DNA of 64,000 bases from the NCBI GenBank assembly GCA_032173965.1, contig CM063283.1:86944243-87008242 (forward strand). The letters are read 5' to 3'. Source of the stretch: Sitta carolinensis (lineage: Eukaryota; Chordata; Aves; Passeriformes; Sittidae). Shown here one piece after another: positions 11,551 to 25,865 of this stretch. A program made the position numbers and the translations under genes. Below the pieces are notes generated by a model, which searched no databases, was not told the origin of the DNA, and saw only the letters and a list, made by a program, of their open reading frames with translations. Numbering within the stretch: the first letter of the stretch is position 1; the number at the start of each line of letters is the position of its first letter.

Positions 11551-12135
11551 AGGGATAGAGGAACAAATAAAGTACATGTTTTAAATGTTTCATCTTCTAC
11601 TCACAATTTGTCTAAGCAATTTCCTTGCTATGGTTTTCCAAAAGGTGGTCAAATCAACAAAGAAATTGTATTTTAGTCTATTTACAAAATGCAATGTGTT
11701 GTCTGATGTGCAGTCCTCACCTTTGAAAAATACAAGTGAGTAAAAGTAATATAAACAAATGCATCTCTTCTTGTTAATGAAGTCCAATCCTAAAGCTGAA
11801 CACTGAAAATCTGCATGAGGAACCTGGAATTTTTGGAAGATTGAAGCATGGTCGGACATTGCAAACACTGCAGGCAACAGAAAAACATCTGAGTCCTCTG
11901 GCAAGAAAGCTGTGTTTCAAGGGCCGCTTCATGTAAAGACAATTTCTTCACAACTCACCATCTCCCCTTATTTTCCACCTCAATTTTTAACCCCATATTC
12001 CTTAGCGCAGTTTGGGTTGTTTTCTTTTAACTGCTGCTATAATTCTACGAAGAGCAATTTGACCATCTTCAGTACTTTGGCTGTGTTACTAACTTTCTCA
12101 AAATATTCTGTACAATTATGTTCATAATTGAATAA
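11551..12135. other. non-coding sequence, nothing recognised
   Basis: The 104-codon minus-strand frame at 11590-11904 resembles no known protein and has no supporting signals. No repeat family is recognised before the target-site duplication of the next LTR. Confidence 0.55.
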
Positions 12136-12140
12136 TCCAG
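12136..12140 (+). other. left target-site duplication (TCCAG) of the 1.38-kb LTR
   Basis: The five bases immediately before the LTR's TG are TCCAG. The same five bases follow its terminal CA at 13518-13522. A 5-bp duplication is typical of class III (ERVL-type) integrations. Confidence 0.7.
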
Positions 12141-13517
12141 TGTCCTGGTTTGACCAGCCCAGGGAAGTGAGCTGGTTGGTTTTGAGATTGGCATTTTATT
12201 GGACCAATGGGAAAGCATTTTCTAGCTCTTATTCCCTTTGAAAGCAGCCCGGGCAGGTCTCTTTGCTTCCGGCTGTCAGAGCACACACCTCTGTCCTCTC
12301 TTGGCCCTGGGGAGAGGAAGGCCATGTGGGCCAAGCAGGCCCCAGCTGATTTTGGGAACATCTGCTGGCACGGAATTGGCTCTGCTGCTGGCCCCAGCTG
12401 AACCCTGCCTTGGCTGTGCCTGGGGAGAGGGGGGGGGAGGCACGATGAGGCAGGCCGGAACACCCTGATTAGGCCTAGGAGTGGAAAAGGAATTTTGGGA
12501 TCTGTCCAACTTTCCCTCTTTGGGCCTGGACCCTCTGAGAGCTGCCCCCCCTCCCCAGCACGACTTTGAAATCTGACACCATGGACTGCCATAGCCCGAA
12601 ACTGTCTCTTGTTAACTCTTTCAGTGCATCAGTGCACAGATGGGATTTGGAAAGCCACCATCCTCTCTCCAGTGAGAGAAAACTAGAATGCAGATGTGTA
12701 AAGACCACATGAAGTATCAAAGTCAGTCAAGAAGGAGTGAAAGTCCAGGTGGAATGAGTGTGGGAAGTTGCTTTTGAGCTGTAAAAGACTCTTGCAAGCT
12801 ATGGTGGTTGGTTATAACATATTGAAATGTTTTCCTTTAAACCATAAAGAAGTATGGGGGAGATAAAAAAGTTCAAACTGTAGACCTGAGCAAAGGAGTG
12901 AAATGTTGAGGGGACTGTTGATTTCATGAGAAGTTGAACAGAGAGATGAAGTGATAAGAACTCTTTGCCCTTGAAGAAGTGAATCTCTGTTCCTTGGAGG
13001 TGAAGGTGGTCCCAAAGACAAAGAGAACCTTTGTTTTGAACATGTTATTTTTAAAATAAGACCACATACATCGATGTGGCCCAGAGACACAACTGTGAAC
13101 ATGGGAGGAGTTTCATGAACACAAAAGGATCTGGGCAGTTGCTGTTCATGAAGAATGGATCTACAAGAGAACTGTTTTCTTGTGGGAAAATTTACCATAG
13201 CAAAGGAGAGGTGCTTCCCTCCCTAAGTGAACTGAAGAAAGACTGTTTTAGAGGTGAAAAACTGACTGAGATTCCTGAGTGTTGTTTTCTTTACATTGTT
13301 GGTAAAGAGAAAAGAAAGTGTGGGGAGGGAGGAAGAGTGTTTTGAAGGTTCCATTCTCATTCTTGTTGTTTTTCTTTCTTTTGGTGTTAGTTAATATAAG
13401 TCTTATTACTTTTAAGCTTAAGCCTGCTTTGCTCTTGATTGGAAACTTTGAAATTGGCAAAATCAAACCAAAACAGAAATTGGTGTTTCCACCCAGTTTG
13501 GAATTGAAACCGCGACA
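12141..13517 (+). mobile_element. solo LTR, ERVL-like, 1.38 kb
   Basis: The block begins TGTCCTGGTTTGACCAG and ends GAATTGAAACCGCGACA, giving TGTC...GACA terminal inverted repeats. It is flanked by a perfect 5-bp duplication, TCCAG. A GTCCTGGTTT start and a long LTR with 5-bp duplications are familiar from avian ERVL families. No retroviral coding sequence lies on either side, so recombination between two LTRs has probably removed the body. AATATA at 13393-13398 in a T-rich context may be a decayed poly(A) signal, which would set the plus orientation. The 156-codon minus frame and several others inside it are composition artefacts. Orientation is less certain than the boundaries. Confidence 0.75.
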
Positions 13518-13522
13518 TCCAG
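13518..13522 (+). other. right target-site duplication (TCCAG)
   Basis: This is an exact copy of 12136-12140, directly abutting the LTR's CA. It shows that the two boundaries belong to one integration event. Confidence 0.7.
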
Positions 13523-16500
13523 CTTTCACTTGAGGTGGTCAGAAACAGATTATTTGTTTTTAAACCCTCCTGAAAGTACAAATGCTACTGTGGATCGAAA
13601 GCCATGATTCAGAAGCTGCAGAAGCTCAGTTCTTATCCCTGGTCTGTGTGCTTTCTTTGGAAACTGTCTTGCTGTTTGCTGCAGTATATTAGTTCTGAAA
13701 GTGATATAGTTCTTCCGAGTCAAAGGAAGTTACAAAATGATCCGGAAATGTAGTAGCTCAATTCTAAATGTTTCATACTGGATTCCATTATAAGTGTCAT
13801 ATTCAGTCTTATGGCTTTGCACAGGAACAAATTTTATGATTACTGCCAGGGTATGAGGACAAAATTTTCTGGAAAATATGCAGGCCATTTATCACAGCAC
13901 ACTCAAAGTCTGGAGGGCTAAAAATCTATGTCACAACACTGGGCTGCTAATTATTAGAAAAGGTTTAAAATAAAGCAAGGAAAAAACCTGATTTAAAAAA
14001 AAAAATGTAGACATATTATCCTTATAGGTAGCTTTTCCTACATAATTACTTTGATCATCCATCAACCAAGACATGCTTTTTTTTATGGGGGAATTTATTT
14101 AACTGAGCACTATAGAAGTTCAACACGGGCTCTCTTTAAAGCACATTACAAAGAACAAGGAATCCAAGATATGTAATTCGTCTAATCCCAAGGAAGACAT
14201 CTACAACAGGTCAGATGACTCACCACAACCATCTGTAGTCTGGGTAGCCAGAACAATTCAACAGGGATTTCTGCCCCAAATGATTAACAGATGAGAACAT
14301 TTGGTGTACATGGCCATGGAGAACTGCCATGTCCATGGGGGCTTTCCTCAACACAGCGCAAATCAACCTACAGAGTTTATAGATAATAACCTCTACATTT
14401 TTCTCCCTTCATCTCTCTACAACTTCTATGCACCTGCACTTCAAATGCCTAATCATCATTTATGGTCAAACATCCTCAGTGCAACAGGTACCAGGAGAAC
14501 CTTGTACATGGTGGGGAACTCCCAACAGGTAGCTAAAAGAGGATGGAGCACATATGAGGTATAAGGAATCTTTTACCTTGGGAACAGTCAGTACCAGAAA
14601 GTTTGAAATAACCAGGTTGTGTCTTTTATTGTCTTTCTTACACCCACAGACTAGGAAATAACTAGTAGCTTGGGCAGCACTCCTGAAAACTGCTGGCTGA
14701 CTAGTGATGATTTCAGTGACTTAAGCATCAGTTTCTACTTAATGAGTGTCCAGTTACTCTAGTTACACCTGGTAACTATGTAACAATGCCTGTATTCAGA
14801 CAGAGTGAATTAAATCTCCCTGCTTTAGATAAATGCATCTTAGGCATTTCAGGTAGGATTCATATGACCATCTGTAACCATCTAGAGTGTATACAGACTC
14901 AATGTGCAGCAACTCTATTGTCCATCTATGAAGAGACTTTTAGTGCTTGATTTGCTATCCTAGAAAATCACCTTGATATGGGATAAATTGCCTCTATGTC
15001 ATTGGCGGTGAAAGGAGCTTGCATGCTCACTTCAGCTGGTGCCTGCAGCTGGCCACAAATCAGAGGCCAGTGTCAGAGAAGATGAATCCCACCCCAGAAA
15101 TACTGATGACCTCTCAAATTCTTAGGATGACGAAAGATTCCCATAGAAAATTATATTGTTCCCTGGAGCTATTTTCTCATTTAAAATAAAGCACCATGTG
15201 CTTTTTTACCCTACTGTGTACAAACTTGGTCGTTTTTATTAAAATGTAACCCAGATCAAGGTTATTATTAACCTGTGCAACACATTTAAGTAGTGGTCAA
15301 TAAAGTTAGCTTAACTTAATCATCTCAAGCAGAAGGAACTAGTGGTCATTGCATCCTTCATAATTCTCAGTTTTTATGTTTTCCTCATTTGTACTATTTT
15401 AACGTTTTATTTTGTCATTGTCTCGTTTGCATTTTCTCTCTTCCATGCAACAGAGAAGTTTCTCATTTACAAGCTGACATCTGTGTGTTTGAATAGAACC
15501 TCTTAATATTAGTTATATGAATAAGATGTGCTGAATAAGATGCTTTCAGTGTACCTTACTCAATAATTGACCTCACATAGATCATCAGTTATTCATGGCC
15601 CCTTGCCTAAAGAAGGGCCCAAAACATCCAGTCACAACTTAAAAGCATATTATTCTGCCCTAAACACATCTATTCACAGCACCTTTCACAAATTATTGGC
15701 CATTTTCTTTCCCAGAATTAAGGATTATAAAAACTTGTGCAATGAGAATTTTGTTCTTCTTAACTCAACCTCTTACTTATGTGCAGGTAGTTGTTTCAAA
15801 GGACTTAAGACTTCACTAGCTGTACAAAAGGGAGGACAAAGACAAGTCAAGAAAAAGAAAAACATTTACAACACAATGAGAAGGTAAATGAATTCACATT
15901 TGCTGCAAATAGGTTGTTGGAAAATACCACTCGTGCTCCCTTCGAGCTGTGAAGATGAAGTGCTTTTATTGGTCATTTTTAAAGTATAATACAGAAGTTT
16001 GTCATCTTTTGTTTAGGTTGAAGAGCCCAGACTTTCTCTTTTTATCTTTTTCTTTATCTTTGTACAAATGTTAGAAGTTGAAAAAAAAAAATAGTGTAGG
16101 GAATAAACATCATGAGAATTCCTCTTGAGCTGCAGAAGTCTACACCACTAGAAACTTAGTTTGGAGCTTGAAAAACTGTGCAGACCATCTCATAATGTAC
16201 CTGGAGTTATGCATATCACAGTTTTGCATCCTAATTTCCTAATGGAAGAAAGAGGAAACAGTACTGACATTCTATGGGCATATCCAGGATGGCAAAGGAG
16301 GGGTGAAGTCATAACTTACATTCTGGAAATCATCCTTGTCCAGTCAAAAATAGTGTTGTTTTTGCCATCAGAACATTCTGAGATCTCCCAGCAGAAAAAA
16401 GCATGAGAAATTTTAGTGCATATTGATATGTTCTGGAGTAGACACTCAATGTGCTTATTAATTTCATCCCACTTACTCCCTTGTGTTTGTAGGCTTTTTC

Positions 16501-19500
16501 ATCCTGGGCTTTAGTACAGTTCTTTAGATCGGCAAAAGGAGCAAGAATCACTAATTATTATTGTTACTGATGGAAGATTGCAATAAGCTCTAGCAGTTTT
16601 TGGATCAAGGCTGGAATTACTGAATATACTTTAAAGTTGTTTTTTTTTTTTACTCTCTCTCAGTTTAGAAGTATATGCATGCATACATAAACAACTTAGC
16701 AAAGACAAAGGTATGAACTGAAGCCTGAGCAAAACTAGAAACTCCTGTTGTTGTGTGTGTCTCATATCCTTGGCTTTTTTTCGTTTAAATGACCCTTGTG
16801 TGGTAGGATAAGAAAGAATAATATATGATTAATTTCTATTCTGAAGCCTTGTTTGAAAGGTGCTTTATTTGCATTAGCATTCATAATTACTTAATGACAA
16901 ATCAGATATGGTTCATTGCTAGTAAGTGTAGAAACATGTTGTCTGAAGGATGTAGTTTAATTAGTATACTCCTAAAAACATGTCCCTCATGACCATTGGA
17001 TGTAATCATTATTTTATGTATTTAACTGTGAAATTTATGTTTACTCAGCAGGCTAGAAACCATCCTTTTTTTTTTTTTTTTTTTTTTCAAAGCTATTTAA
17101 TGCAATACATTTAGACTTTAAAGAAACCCACAAAATTTCCCCAACAGCAGGTACCAAATAAACAACAAAAAATTAAAACAACTATTATTGCAATGAAGCT
17201 GATATATATTTAAAAAAAAAAATATAACCCACATAATATTGCACCCATAAAACATAGCAGGAGGAATAAATATGCAGGGAAGCTCATTTTAATTCCTCAG
17301 TTAATAACTTAGATAGAGGAGATGCACACTCTCCTAGATCAATGAGACAATTTGGGCATTCTTTTATTGTTGATTAGTGAATGTGAAAATGACCTCATTT
17401 CAAGGGCATCGAGTGATTTCTGTTTCTCCGCACTGGTATAACACAAGTGAATACTGTGAACACTTTTTCTACTCAGGCTGCTGTACATACACTTTTACTC
17501 TGTGACATTAATCAGAAATCATCAGGACTTTGTGAAGCGGTCTCTAAAAGTTACATAGGCTCTTTAACAACAATCTCATTTTTCCTTAAGACTCACCCTG
17601 GAAAAGAGAGACCATTGAACGTTTCCAGTGGGCTGCAGGAAAGCAGTTAGAGAGTCAGATGTTACTTGAGCTGGAATCAGTCTTACTTTCACCTGGCTAC
17701 AGTTAAAAGAGAGAATAATTTTCCTCCACTTCCCTGCAATGAATATTTCTAGAATATTCATATTTTTATTCAAATTACTATAATTTAAGGATTTTAGCAT
17801 ACAAGTATTCATATTTTAAAATACTGCCTAATGCACTTTCTACTTTATTATTTCTACTCCTGATAATTCACTGACTTGAGGCTAAGACTGGTGACTTAGA
17901 GATAGGTGCCTTTTGCCCCTGTAAGAACCAAATTGCTAGGTTTTAAATTCCTTTACATTTATTAGGGTTTGACTGTAAGACTAGGCACAGATTGTAAGAG
18001 AGGCTATGGGTGTCTCTGTGCTTCTGCTAGCCTGGCTTCCCAACTACAGAACTCACAGTATCTGGAAGTGAGTGCAGCGCCTGCAGTAATCTTCACATTG
18101 TTATTATCACTTACCTAGGGAAAGCATGGGTACTAGGCAGGGGTAAGAAGCAAGCGCTTTCTGCCTGAACATCCCCCACAGCTGGAATAACTGTGTGCCC
18201 CTTGACAAGTTATGGGATATGAAAAGAGGAGAAACATGGCTCCTCTCTTTGCAGATTGTCACCGTGTCAGGGGCTGCACTTGGTGTTATGAAGAGCAGTT
18301 CGTGACATTACATTTAAAAGCAAGTAATAAATGGGCCCATTAAGCTTGGGTGGTAATGAATAACAGGAAACTCTTAAAGCTTTAATACTGTAAACATGAC
18401 AGGATGTTTTAGTACTTCCTTGGTCCATGGTGACCTGCTTCTCTAGGATTTGCTGGAGGATGCTGAATGCACTTCTTCCCCATTCTCCATGCAGGCCCTG
18501 CAGTTATCTGTATTCTCCTAGAGGATACAGATGTTCTCCCAGACAACATCAGTAATTTATACCAAGGCAGAAATGCATGTTTTTTCTAATGCCAGCAAAC
18601 AACAAATATGATAAATGAAATATAAATGAAAATTAATGTAAGGTTTCCTTCAAAATTACTCCAACTGAAAAATGTAAAGCAGAGTCATAATCCAAAATAA
18701 AAGGTGGTCTTTTATTTTCTTTTCCTTTGTGATGTTCAGGAAATGTGTCCTTTTGCTCTGCTTTTTGCAATATGTACCTGAAGTGTTCTGTAGGAAAATA
18801 AGGAATCTTAAACAAAATCTCCACTAAGAAAATTCTGTTGGGAATGACACCAGGACATTTTCTGGACAATTGTTTTTATGATGAAAACAGAATTTAAAAT
18901 GCAAGAAAGAGCATTTCCCTAACTGAAAAACAGATTGAATAGCTGAAGCAGGGGTGTGTGTGGATGAAGACTGTAGCTAGGAATGTACAGAGAGCCTGTT
19001 GAAGGGGTGGAGGGCAGGTGGTACAGATTGGCAAGACTGTTGGATGTGGGCTGGTAGAAATGTGTATTGGGAGTAGTCATGAGGGAGACAAGAAGTGTTG
19101 CTCACACCAGAAAAAACTTTTTGAGGTACAGGATGAATACCATGAAGATTCAGAGAAACATTTTGTCATAAAACTTTGTGCTACTTTGTGCTTTTATCTC
19201 AGTACTCAGGACATTTTCATATTCACTCATTTCTTTTTTCTTTTTACTTTTAGTTTACTGAAATAAAACCAAAAAAAGTAAATTTTAACAGGTCCTCTTT
19301 TTTTTTTCTTTGGAGAAAAATTGGGAGAAAAAAAATAGAAGTGTGCTGAAAGGCACCTAACCTTGTGTCTTTCTTTGTGTTCCTATGTGCTTTTTTTATT
19401 TTTTGGGTTTTTTTTTTTTGTTTTGAAGTGGAGGAGTAGGGATCTTCCCACACAACAGGAAATGTACATTGAAACTTAAATGAGTCTGTATGTCATATGA

Positions 19501-22500
19501 GTTGAACAAGTCCAAATCCTTAATGACAAAGCATCAGCTGCCTTGCCATGGAAAATTGCCTGCTGTTGGAACTGCAGGTTGCTTTTTGTTATTTAAAGAA
19601 AAAAACATTTTGTTTTTGAACTTCTCATATGTCACTAACAATAAGGGAAATATTTTAAAGACAACAACCAAAATCAAATTAATGCCATAACACAGCTTTA
19701 TGCCGCTCATGCATTCACAGCAAGAAAGAGTGAAAGACATATTTCTAACAAATAAAAATTCAAACCTCAGTATTAATACTGCATTATCTGTTTAGAATGA
19801 TGTGATTGTATTGAAGAAAACAAACTAGTTTAGATCAAGAACTGTATTTAATATTATATTGAATATGAAATGGAAAATTTCTAAGACAAGTTACTGATAA
19901 TGAAGGTATTACATAAATTGCAAAGCTTTTATTAATATTGATGGATACTGAATACCCTATCAAATTAACCCAAAGCTGTCATATGACTGTTAACATTTGC
20001 AAAAGAAACTAATTTAATTATCATCAGTCCATCTTTTATTGAATGAAAACCTCAAAACCTCCATTATCTATCAATAAGATATTCTGTTTAGCTTCATCAC
20101 AGGTGCCTGTTCTAAAGATGATCTCCCTGAAACTGAAAATCACCCACAAACTTCACAGATTTTATCCTCTGTCAACACTGAAAGATAGCAAGGCTGTCTG
20201 CTGTACAAGACAGATGTGGCTCTTGGTTGCCATTGATGGTCCTGCCACCGGCATGTAATGACATGAGCTTCAGGAACATAAAGGAATTATATTTTTTCCT
20301 CTCCTGCTGAAGACAACCAGCATACACCGATGCAAAACCCACACAAAAGAGGAGATTTAGGGTTGTCATTTACATGAAAGTCTCTTGCCTTGGCTGGTGG
20401 CCAGTAGCAGATCGAACAGGAAAATTCTGCAAATGATACTTCTGCACCTAAATCTTCATACATACAGCAGCTTGTGTTATGGCCATCTCCTGACTGAGAG
20501 ATTGTATTTGCAACTGTACTTAATGGCTCCACACAGACTTTTCCACCATTAAATTAAATCGAATTCCATTTGTATGCCTTTGATGCTATTACCTGTAACA
20601 CAAATAGCATGATGCGCTACACATTCATTGTTGCAGCCACTTCAGGCAATGTGTCCACTCATTCATGTTGTTTCCTGTCCATCAATAAATCCAACAAGGT
20701 AATTATCTATAGAGTTTTGTGGGACCCAGATGGGATCCAGTGCCTTTTAGGATTATTGCTCTTTCAAATCAAGGATTTGGGTGGAAAACATGAAGGGAAG
20801 GCCTTCTATAGTAGCACAGATCTTAGTACAATGATAGCAAGTAGTGTGAACAGACTCTGGCCCTGATTATCCTGATCTCTGGTTTGCAGGAGCTCATATC
20901 CCTTACCAACTTGTTCTACCTAGTTCCATTGCAGATGCTATTTTTATTAACATAATTGCTTTATCTTTCCTGAAACTTTCCAAGCAGCCCTCAATTATTA
21001 TTCAATAATAACATACAGTGGTCAGTTCAACAGGCTAATTATAAGATGCAATGCCATAAAAAGTATTTCATTTTATCACTTTTACATTTGTTGCCTTTTC
21101 CTTTCACTCAATGCCCTCTGTGGCTTACTGTAGAACAGAGTAGTGAGGACTACTCACTGCTTTTCTCTGTACCACTCATTATTATATATGTCATCTCCTA
21201 TTCTTTTTGCTTCACACTAAATAATCTTTTCAATTTCTTTTCATATGAATACTCCCTATCCAACTAATATGTATTTTCTGCCCTTTTTCAGACCTTTCTT
21301 CTTCTACTGTATCATTCTGAAACCCGGTAGAGTATTCAACATGAGTATGAAACCTCCATTTATAGAATGACATTATAATAATTCCTGCATTAGTCTCCAT
21401 CTCCTTCTTAATATAGCCTAACATCTGAGAACCTTATCAAAAAGTGAAATGTGAAGCAATTAAATCTACAATATGTAAATCTGAACCTGACAGGCCTATA
21501 AGAAAGATATCCTTTATGTATAAAAAATAAAACTCACTCTGAATTAAGGGAACAAACAAAAGATGATGCATGGGGAGTGTTAAAGAGGATTAATAACAAG
21601 AAATGGCTGTAAGACCTTCATCACAAAATCCATGAGCTAAATTCTGCTCCCCATTACAACCTCGATGGATACTATGAACATTAGTAACCTGCAATTATGT
21701 TGTATAAAGGCTGCTGAGTAGCATTGTAATTAACATCCTTTAGGGTGACCACAGTAATTTTAAATGTTATCATTGAATATACAAATGAAAGTGGAAGGTG
21801 GTGAATATTCTATAGCAAAGTTGAACTGGATGTCAGTTTTATATATATTTCTTTTTCATATCACATTGTGATAAGCAGGCACCCACAGAAGAATTTCTCC
21901 CTCGCAGAAGTGCAGTGAACCACAACTTGAAAATTGTCCAAATTTTTTTTAAGTCTTGTCCAGATACAGATTTATTAAATAACACCAGCTATAGATTTTG
22001 AAATTAGGATGGCAGTGATAAATACTGTTATAATTACAGAAGTACCCCCTGCTTACACTACTGAAGTGGGACACATCTTCTCTAAGGAAAGACTCAAGGC
22101 TGACGTAAAACTACATCTTCTAGTGCTGTCTCCTGGCAGGGGTTACTAGAAGAGTCATTGGAGTGGATTTAGAGAAGGGAGATTGTAGTCCACCTATACT
22201 ACCTTTCCTTTCTGCAGGGATTCATGATTCTCAACAAAATTCCTGTTGATGATTTGGAGACCACAGTTTCCCTTTACAGTCATGAAATATTTAAAGCAAA
22301 ACCTATGAAAGCACTTTGTGAGAATAAGAAGTACATCACTGATGAGTACCACGGTTGCAGTTCCAAGTGTTGGCTAATGGTTTCAGTGGCTGAAAATAAG
22401 ACAGGAAACTAAAAATTGCAGTAAATGGGGAATTTTAATACAGCTATGAGGTTTAGCTAATCCTTTGTACTTCAGCCAGTAACATTTATAGTCCCAGATA

Positions 22501-25234
22501 TACATGAATATCTGACTTTTGGTGCTGGCATTAAGAGTGTTTAGAGAGCCAGAGAAGATTGTTTGAACTTATATAAGGATTTTCCATGAGCCTTATGTAA
22601 AAGCTCTGTAGTTTTTTTTACAAGAACACCAGAAATATAAAAAATTTTCATAAAAGAAAATTATATACACATCTAGTAGACTAATGCTGCCTAAAATACA
22701 AAAGCCTTCACATTTTTCCCTTCAGTGATCTAAGGAGTTGCAGATTAATGTTCACCTTTTTTTCTTTCTTTTTTTTAATACATTGTTGGTCTTTTTATTT
22801 CTCTTCTTATGTATACTTTTTTCTTCTTGTTTCTCTCACGAACACTTTTGTCTGTGGATGTGTGTTTTCTCTTCACTGGAGGTCATTGCTGTGCTCTGGT
22901 GAATAACCTGCTCCTCAGCTCAGTGCTTTGCAGTACTGGGGTTTTTGCTGCTCTGTGGATGGCTTGAACCTCAGCTCTTATTCCTCAGTGAAGTTCGTAA
23001 AGGCAATTTGAGTTGTACTATAAACATTCCTTGACTTCTTGTTAGCTCTTGATTTCATCCATTTACACACACATGTAATAGAAAATATTTCCTTCAGTAT
23101 AAAAAACATAGGAGGTGTCTCACTGCTTGACAGAGCAAAGCAGTGCTGCTTGACAAATGAAGAGGTGAATATTTTATCTAATGGAAACATGACAGTGAAT
23201 CTTCCAGCAGACAAAGTATAGCTTTTAAGGGATTCTTTTTACTATTGGACTTTGGCATTGGTTCTGCACAAAATTTCTCAATTTGTGAGAATTTCCACAG
23301 GAATTATAAACTCTTCAGGCTGGCAAAATAGTCTCTTTCCTACAATTTTTCCAAACATGAAAGCTACTTGGGCAGACTAAAGATTTCCCAGATAGAGACG
23401 AAATAAACTTTTTATGTGAAAAAAGTCCTTAAACATGTGCTCAGCTTAAATATGTTAGCAGGTCATTTGAAGCAGGATGTTTCATATATAACTGTGGTGA
23501 AAGACTGAGGTTCTAGACTCTAGAAAACAATGCTTCTGCCCTTTTTGGGTAATAGAAATAAATCTAATACATGGCTATAATTTGGAACCATAAAAATATA
23601 AAAATAAAAGGAGAATTCCTAAGTAAAAATAAAGGAAGGGTCCTTACATATAGCCTTTGAGTAAAACTGCTGACATTTTGGATTGATAACTCTTTAAATT
23701 AATGATACAATTAAATAAATACCTAAATTGCAATGGAATTTCATGTCATATCTACATTAATACTACCAAATGAATTAGCCATGATTAATGTTATAAAAAA
23801 ATATCAAATGAATTAATAATGATTGTCCCCTTATTGCAAAATGGGCAACACTTTATAATAAGAGGCAAATCATTCTTACTGCCTTTGGTATTTCTTGCAA
23901 TAATTTTAATCATGATGAATTCTTTTGGTATTCAGGCATATATAATGCAAGATTCTATAGGAAGGCCATTGTAATTTAGCATAATTTTCCTAAAAGCATT
24001 AATTTTTACACCTGCCACTATATTTGGGCGGGATCCAGGCTGAATTTAGGCACTTTGAGGTTTTTCCATCTGGCAAAATGTAGCTGTCATGGGATGTCCC
24101 TCAGATTGTAGATACTGGTGCAGAAGTGGGTAGGTGAGTAAGTCTCATGAGTGACTGAGCCAGCCTGTTCATGACTAATGGCTTCTACCAAATCAAGCTT
24201 CTGATTAAAAATCACCTTATTATGGTACCTTTATGGTATTTTTTTAAAAAATATATATTTATAAATTAATAATTAATGCTAATAATTTATTTCAGTATTA
24301 AGGTTGTCTCTAATATACATTGCCAGTCTTGTAATGCCAATTCTCACGTTAGGGAATTCTGTTTTCTGAGATCCCTTGTCTTCCCACAGAAAATGTCACT
24401 GCTATGAATTGATTTTTTGTAAATGTTTGATCAGTGGTCTTGATCCTGTGGTGAGTAAGCACATCACAAAGCCAGTAAAACAATGCTTGAGTGGATTTAA
24501 AGGAGAGAGAGACTTGGTAAACTTAAAGAATGGTTCTTTTTTTGGTAACAGAAAGGAAAAGAATGAAGTGTGAACAAAACTAGAGGTGACTGCATGCTAG
24601 ACATGCCGTAAGTCTGCATGCATGTATGCACAAACGCCTCCACAAGCATTACACTCTAGAGACATTTTTCTAGTAGAGATGTTTGTGGTGCTCTTAAAAA
24701 ATACAGACAAAGCAAGGAAACTGTCAGATCAACATGTACATGGAGCTGTCATGTATGAAAAGCCAAGAATGGTTTCTTGGTGGATAGTTTGGTGTGTTTT
24801 GAGGCTGTGGGCACCCAACATGGGCAATGCCTGGAGCTGTGAGCCTTTCCCTGGTCTGCAAGCACTGGCACATAAAAGGCTCCAGCCCAACAAACAGCAG
24901 AACACAGTTTTCCCTTCACATGCCACAAAATTATCAGTTAAGCATCTGGGTTTTTTTAATTTGTTTGTTTTCTTGCATTGCACTCCTTTTATTACTTTAT
25001 TTATTTGATAAAAATGTTATTTATGTACTTTCAAACACACATAATTTCCGAGTTTATAAATAAAAGTGTTGTTGTCAGATAGTCACCCTGTGAGTACAGC
25101 TGAACATTGTCTCAGTGGTGATACCTCCCAAATGGTGTATCAGAGAAAATACCTCTTCCATTATGGGAAACTTTGTCTTTAGTGCTGTATCACCTGAATT
25201 GGGACTTATTTGGTTAATTAACCCTGTTCCCATC
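13523..25234. other. 11.7 kb of non-coding sequence, no gene or repeat family recognised
   Basis: AT-rich, with short open frames only (none over about 130 codons and none resembling a known protein). It holds a 22-base T run at 17066-17087 and T-rich low complexity near 22757-22840. Compact patches with homeodomain-type TAATTA and POU-type motifs occur (for example about 16860-17030 and 21680-21790). They could be conserved non-coding elements, but sequence alone cannot show this. Confidence 0.5.
17066..17087. repeat. poly(T) tract, 22 bases
   Basis: An uninterrupted T run with no recognisable retroposed unit beside it on the minus strand. Confidence 0.85.
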
Positions 25235-25865
25235 TGTAGTGGGTTGACATTGGCTGAATGCCAGGTAGCCACTAAGCCATTCACCTTCATCACTCCCCTT
25301 ACAGCTAAACAGGAAAGGGAAAATAAGACAGAAAGGACTCAAAGGTTGAGATGAGACAGTTTACTAAAGGAAAAGTGAATGTTTGCGTGTGCACCAGCAA
25401 AAAGAAAAAAAAAAAAATTAGGTTTATCATTTACTTCTCATTGGCAAGCAATAGAAGCCACTTCCTGGGAAGAAGCGTTTCAGCGGGCATAGCAGTTGCT
25501 CTGGAAAGCAAACATTGTCAATAACAACGTCCCCCACCTCCCCTTCCTCCCCCCTCCAACTCCCTTTCCCACCTTCCCCCCTGTTCCTTCTCCTTTCCTT
25601 AACTTTTATATCTGAGCTGATGTCATATAGTATGGAATATCCCTTTGGATAATTTGGGTCTGCTGGCCGAGTTGTGTATCCAGTATCTTGCCCACTCCCA
25701 GTCCCTTGATGGGCAGCATATTAGAGAGAAGTTCTGATCCTGTGACAGTTCTGCTCAGAAGCAGCCCAAACACTGATGTGTTATCAACAGCTTTCCAGCT
25801 ACCAGTGCAGAGCACTGTGAGGGCTGTTTGTGGGGAAAAACTCCGGCTCAGCCAGACCAAATACA
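25235..25865 (-). mobile_element. antisense LTR of an avian endogenous retrovirus, 631 bp
   Basis: On the plus strand the block starts TGTAGTGGGTTGACATTGGC and ends CAGACCAAATACA. Read on the minus strand it is therefore TG...CA as well. The minus strand carries a TATA box (plus 25603-25612, CTTTTATATC) and downstream a purine-rich tract (plus 25506-25590, C/T-rich). A GATAAA (plus 25423-25428) may be a worn poly(A) signal. Words such as TATGGAATATCCCTTTGG and GTGTTATCAACA are ones I associate with a common chicken and passerine ERV LTR family. No target-site duplication or internal sequence was found, so it is an old solo LTR with uncertain outer bases. Confidence 0.65.
25603..25612 (-). promoter_or_regulatory. 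LTR TATA box, minus strand
   Basis: The reverse complement reads GATATAAAAG. It lies upstream, in minus-strand direction, of the purine-rich and poly(A)-like parts of the antisense LTR, the order expected for U3-R-U5. The element is old and activity is not implied. Confidence 0.45.

Noticed and set aside
12122..12592. 156-codon minus-strand open frame
   Set aside because: It lies inside the 1.38-kb solo LTR, is proline- and glycine-rich by composition, and resembles no protein family.
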